DNA of 64,000 nucleotides from Promerops cafer (lineage: Eukaryota > Chordata > Aves > Passeriformes > Nectariniidae): NCBI GenBank assembly GCA_013398275.1, contig VZSE01004149.1, positions 124,001-188,000 on the forward strand, written 5' to 3'. This document shows, piece after piece, positions 61,073 to 64,000 of the stretch. Position numbers and translations under genes: made by a program. The notes beneath the pieces were generated by a model. It saw only the letters and a program-made list of their open reading frames with translations. It did no database searches and was not told the origin of the DNA. Position 1 is the stretch's first letter, and each line of letters begins with the position of its first letter.

Positions 61073-62039
61073 CCATTAAAATACAAAGTGCTGACACTGA
61101 ATAAAATTGGGAACTGATTATAAAGATAAGAGTCAAATTACTGAGATGCTAAGTAAGATAGAGTTATCAATTGTTAAGATGCACAAAAAACTCCATGTCT
61201 GAGCAACAAAGCTCTTCTCTTGTATTACTTCAAATATCTCCAGGGAATAAAAAAACCAACCAAGCAACTAGAACAGAATGGCTGTCCTATGAGAAAGGAG
61301 CTCATGTCAGCCCCTGGGTGCACCGCTGGGCCAATTCTGGTTCAAGTTTCAAAACAATGAATGATTGAGACAAAAGAAATGGGAATGAGAGAACAAACAA
61401 GAAACACCACAAAACTACGCAGCTTCACTTGAAGGCAAAGTCAGGATGAATAATCTGTGGGTAGCAGAGAAATGAACTACCATCAGTTCTGTCACCTACA
61501 CTTTCAAAAATTTAATCAGATTTATTTTCCTGAAGTAGCAGTTCTGCAGCGAACACAAAAGTACAAAACCAAATAACAGCACTCTTAAGTTATGAAATTT
61601 TCAGTGACAAAGATGCAGACTTCTATTTACAAATGGTTTTATAGTAAGGATCTGTTATTTAATATTCAAGGAAACAATCTCAGTATAGAAATCATATGGC
61701 CAAGGAAAAAATCAGAACTTCAATCTCATGTTAATATTAGCACTACAGTATGTTGAGAAAGAGAGACATCTAAGAATCTAGTTTATTTTTCACTATTTAC
61801 ATGGTTTTGTTACTATTTCCCAGCTCAAGCTGTTCAAGAATTCAATGACCTCTGTACTTTTCCTGTAACACATTTAATCTCTTATGTCTGGGTACTTTGC
61901 CTAGGTCAGTATTTTTGTCTCCCTTTTAGTGACAAAAAAAATCTAGATTTAGAGGTAAAATGATAATGGTCAGGACTAGACTGTTGTGCAGGTGGGAATT
62001 CCAATGTCTTATCCATGTGACTGATTAACTTCATCGAAT

Positions 62040-62580
62040 CCATGCATAGAGAGCTCCATCCAAATGGCCTAATTTTTAGGCAGACCAGGATGTCTCCGTG
62101 TCAATGGGTGGAAGAAGTGAAGTATGAAACGGGGAATCCCAGCTGTGGTCTCTGCAATGAAGGAGGTGCTAGAATGGGTGGTTGGGCAGTTTGTCTCTGG
62201 GTACAATTTACACTGCTTTGTTCTTGTTCAAGCTGTACATAAAGGAGAAGATAAAACCACTTGCCTGGGAGATAAAAATGTTAAGTGTCCTTATCTGATG
62301 GCCTTGGCCACGCAATGGGAACTGGACAAATTTCCCATGGACCAAGCTATGACACGTCAAATCCTGCTCACACTCCCCTTCGTACTTCAGCTCAAGTTGG
62401 GCCCTAAGCTCAAGCCCGTGGGCTTCAGGGGCTGACTGATCAAGATACCTCCCCAACAAACAGAATAATAAACTTTTGTTCCTCCTGTAGCAGAGCCACC
62501 TGTTTTCATGCCGTGACTGTCCGGGCCATGGTGAGCCTGATGGATCAAAGACTTGCCACTCACTGATTCCACACTATTGT
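62040..62580 (+). mobile_element. Possible LTR-like fragment
   Basis: This stretch is more GC-rich than its surroundings. It has ATAAAACC near 62250, an AATAAA at about 62466 and the stretch CATGCCGTGACTGTCCGGGCC, an order reminiscent of an LTR. No TG...CA ends, target-site duplication or internal gene could be defined. The 103-codon plus-strand frame at 62124-62435 resembles no protein family I know. Confidence 0.28.
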
Positions 62581-63540
62581 TTTTATCCATGGAGACCTTT
62601 TTCTTTTCTCCTTCTTCTTTTCCAGTTTATCCAAAGAGCAAGCTGGTGCACATTCTTATAAACCTCTAATTAACAAGCTGAAAAGACATTTTTCTGGCAA
62701 TGCTTGACCTTTAAGCAATTTGTATTAATTTATTGATACAAGCAGAAACAATAATTTAAAAGATTATTTTATGAGTGCTGAATAGCAGCACTTTTGTAAA
62801 GATAAATGAATTTCTTATTTCTACATTTACAACTCTAAGCATTTAAATGAAAAAGGTCCATAAAGGTCAAAGATATTTCTGAATCTCTCTGTCTAAAGCT
62901 ACTTGGGCTTTTCTGGCCACCCCCTGAAGCATCTACAATGTGAAGGGATGGGGGAAAGTGAAGACCCAAGTTTCAGTTCGCCTCAGGTTTGATTGTATGC
63001 ATTTAAACCAGCCTTACTACTTTATACAGTTGTTTTCTTTCCAAACAAGAACAAATTCATCAGGTGTATTTCCTACTGTCTAATTCACTAAACTTTACAT
63101 CCAGAAGCATTTTGGCAGCTCATGATGTTTTGCTAACTCTTACCTCAAGCTCCAGCCCTGGACTGGAACAGAAAGCTCCTTCAGTGCAGGAGCTACTGGA
63201 TAATGAACACGTGTGACTGGGACACAAGACACTTCCCAACCCCTGTCTCCAGTGACCTGCACAGGCAGACAGGGATCTGGCACGTCAGGGATATGGTTTT
63301 GATTCAGCAATCCACAGATGCTCTCAGAGAGGAATGCAGCAGGCCCACTGTAGAGGGGACCTGCAATCTCTGTTGGGGAAATGTCACCCAGCAGCACGTG
63401 CCAAAGGGTCACATTCAAATTGCAAAAACAGGTGAAGGGATCCAAATAAAATCATCTATTCACTAAGATAATACTAATAACGTTAAATAGGAAAACCAAC
63501 TCAAGCCCCCAAACAAGAGGACACAGTTGCATTAAAAGAC

Positions 63541-63563
63541 AAAAAAAAAAAAAAGAAAAAAAA
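63541..63563. repeat. A-rich run
   Basis: A14, one G, then A8 on the plus strand. It is a simple low-complexity tract. Confidence 0.95.
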
Positions 63564-63699
63564 GAAGCCGTTCCTCCCATTTAACCAAAAGAAAATGAAA
63601 AATTTAGGAGATACTGCCAAGAGCAGTTATAAAAGAAGATCACTTATCACTCTCATTTCTATTAATGCCTTGCATTGTAACTATGGGAGTAACCAACAG

Positions 63700-63752
63700 G
63701 AGTTGGATTCAATGATCCTTGTGGGTCCCTTTCAACTGAGCATATTCTGTGA
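63700..63752 (+). mobile_element. CR1 LINE 3'-tail remnant
   Basis: GAGTTGGATTCAATGATCCT is followed by TGTGGGTCCCTTTCAACTGA and ATTCTGTGAA. It is a short sense-orientation CR1 tail. Confidence 0.85.
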
Positions 63753-64000
63753 ACCTCCTATGATTCTTCTGCAATAAATCAACACCATCCCAGGATAAAG
63801 GCTCTCAAAGACAACAGAGGGATAGAAGTGTGGGGAGAGTAGAAGTGGAAGACATAAAAAGTGAAACAAAGAAGTATGGCACGGGCAGAGAATAAGAATT
63901 CAAAGGATGAAGTCTAGAGATGGGCAGAGGATAAAAGGATGCTGTGGCAGAAACAGAGATGAGACCTACATTATCAGTGATCAGACTAAGGGCCATACAT

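Larger units (their letters stand above)
58884..64000 (-). other. PHF21B: PHF21B 5' intron (continues beyond the window)
   Basis: No first exon, CpG-rich promoter or other gene is visible. It contains three CR1 tails (59414-59580, 60990-61072, 63700-63752), a possible LTR-like fragment at about 62040-62580 and an A-rich run at 63541-63563. Confidence 0.65.

Noticed and set aside
62124..62435. 103-codon plus-strand frame considered as a retrogene or retroviral remnant
   Set aside because: No protein family is recognisable. It was kept only as part of a low-confidence LTR-like stretch.
63150..63185. Acceptor/donor pair on the minus strand considered as an upstream PHF21B exon
   Set aside because: The enclosed 20-odd bases do not encode the expected N-terminal sequence, and the phase is unsupported.

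Overview
The window is vertebrate nuclear DNA, and specifically from a bird. Coding sequence is split into short exons with GT/AG introns. The dispersed repeats are CR1 LINE 3' ends with the avian ATTCTATG/ATTCTGTG tail. The two retroviral LTRs look like passerine families, although the family names are from memory. Nothing bacterial, phage or CRISPR-like is present.

Two genes lie tail to tail. On the plus strand at the left edge is the 3' end of ARHGAP8: the last RhoGAP-domain exon (1668-1822) and a plausible terminal exon (3056-3249). On the minus strand, filling most of the window, is PHF21B, a PHD-finger histone reader paralogous to PHF21A/BHC80. Eleven coding exons were located between 58883 and 17506. 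All their splice sites and phases join without a break into 440 residues ending in a stop. The 3'UTR probably runs to about 15300, where an ATTAAA signal and a GU-rich element are visible on the minus strand. The start codon and first coding exon(s) are not in the window and should lie beyond 64000. The ARHGAP8-PHF21B order agrees with the human 22q13 neighbourhood.

Layout: 1-3.9 kb ARHGAP8 3' end, with a striking 25-bp-arm hairpin at 3779-3838; 3.9-15.3 kb intergenic with two CR1 fragments and a GAT microsatellite; 15.3-17.7 kb PHF21B 3'UTR and last exon; 17.7-42.6 kb ten-exon core including the PHD finger at 21.9-22.1 kb, with CR1 copies and a solo LTR at 25.3-25.8 kb; 42.6-58.8 kb one long intron holding a second LTR (about 48.0-49.5 kb) and an apparent assembly error; 58.8-58.9 kb the most 5' exon seen; then 5' intron to the window end.

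The clearest anomalies are two single-N joins. At 51136 a 2,059-bp block repeats in direct tandem on both sides of the N, and at 16419 a 63-bp block does the same. Both look like failed overlap merges between contigs rather than biology. The more biological points are a 23-nt frame-dependent microexon, a weak donor followed by a run of 15 U, altered histone-contact positions in the PHD finger, and the hairpin. I did not find a previously undescribed biological system here.
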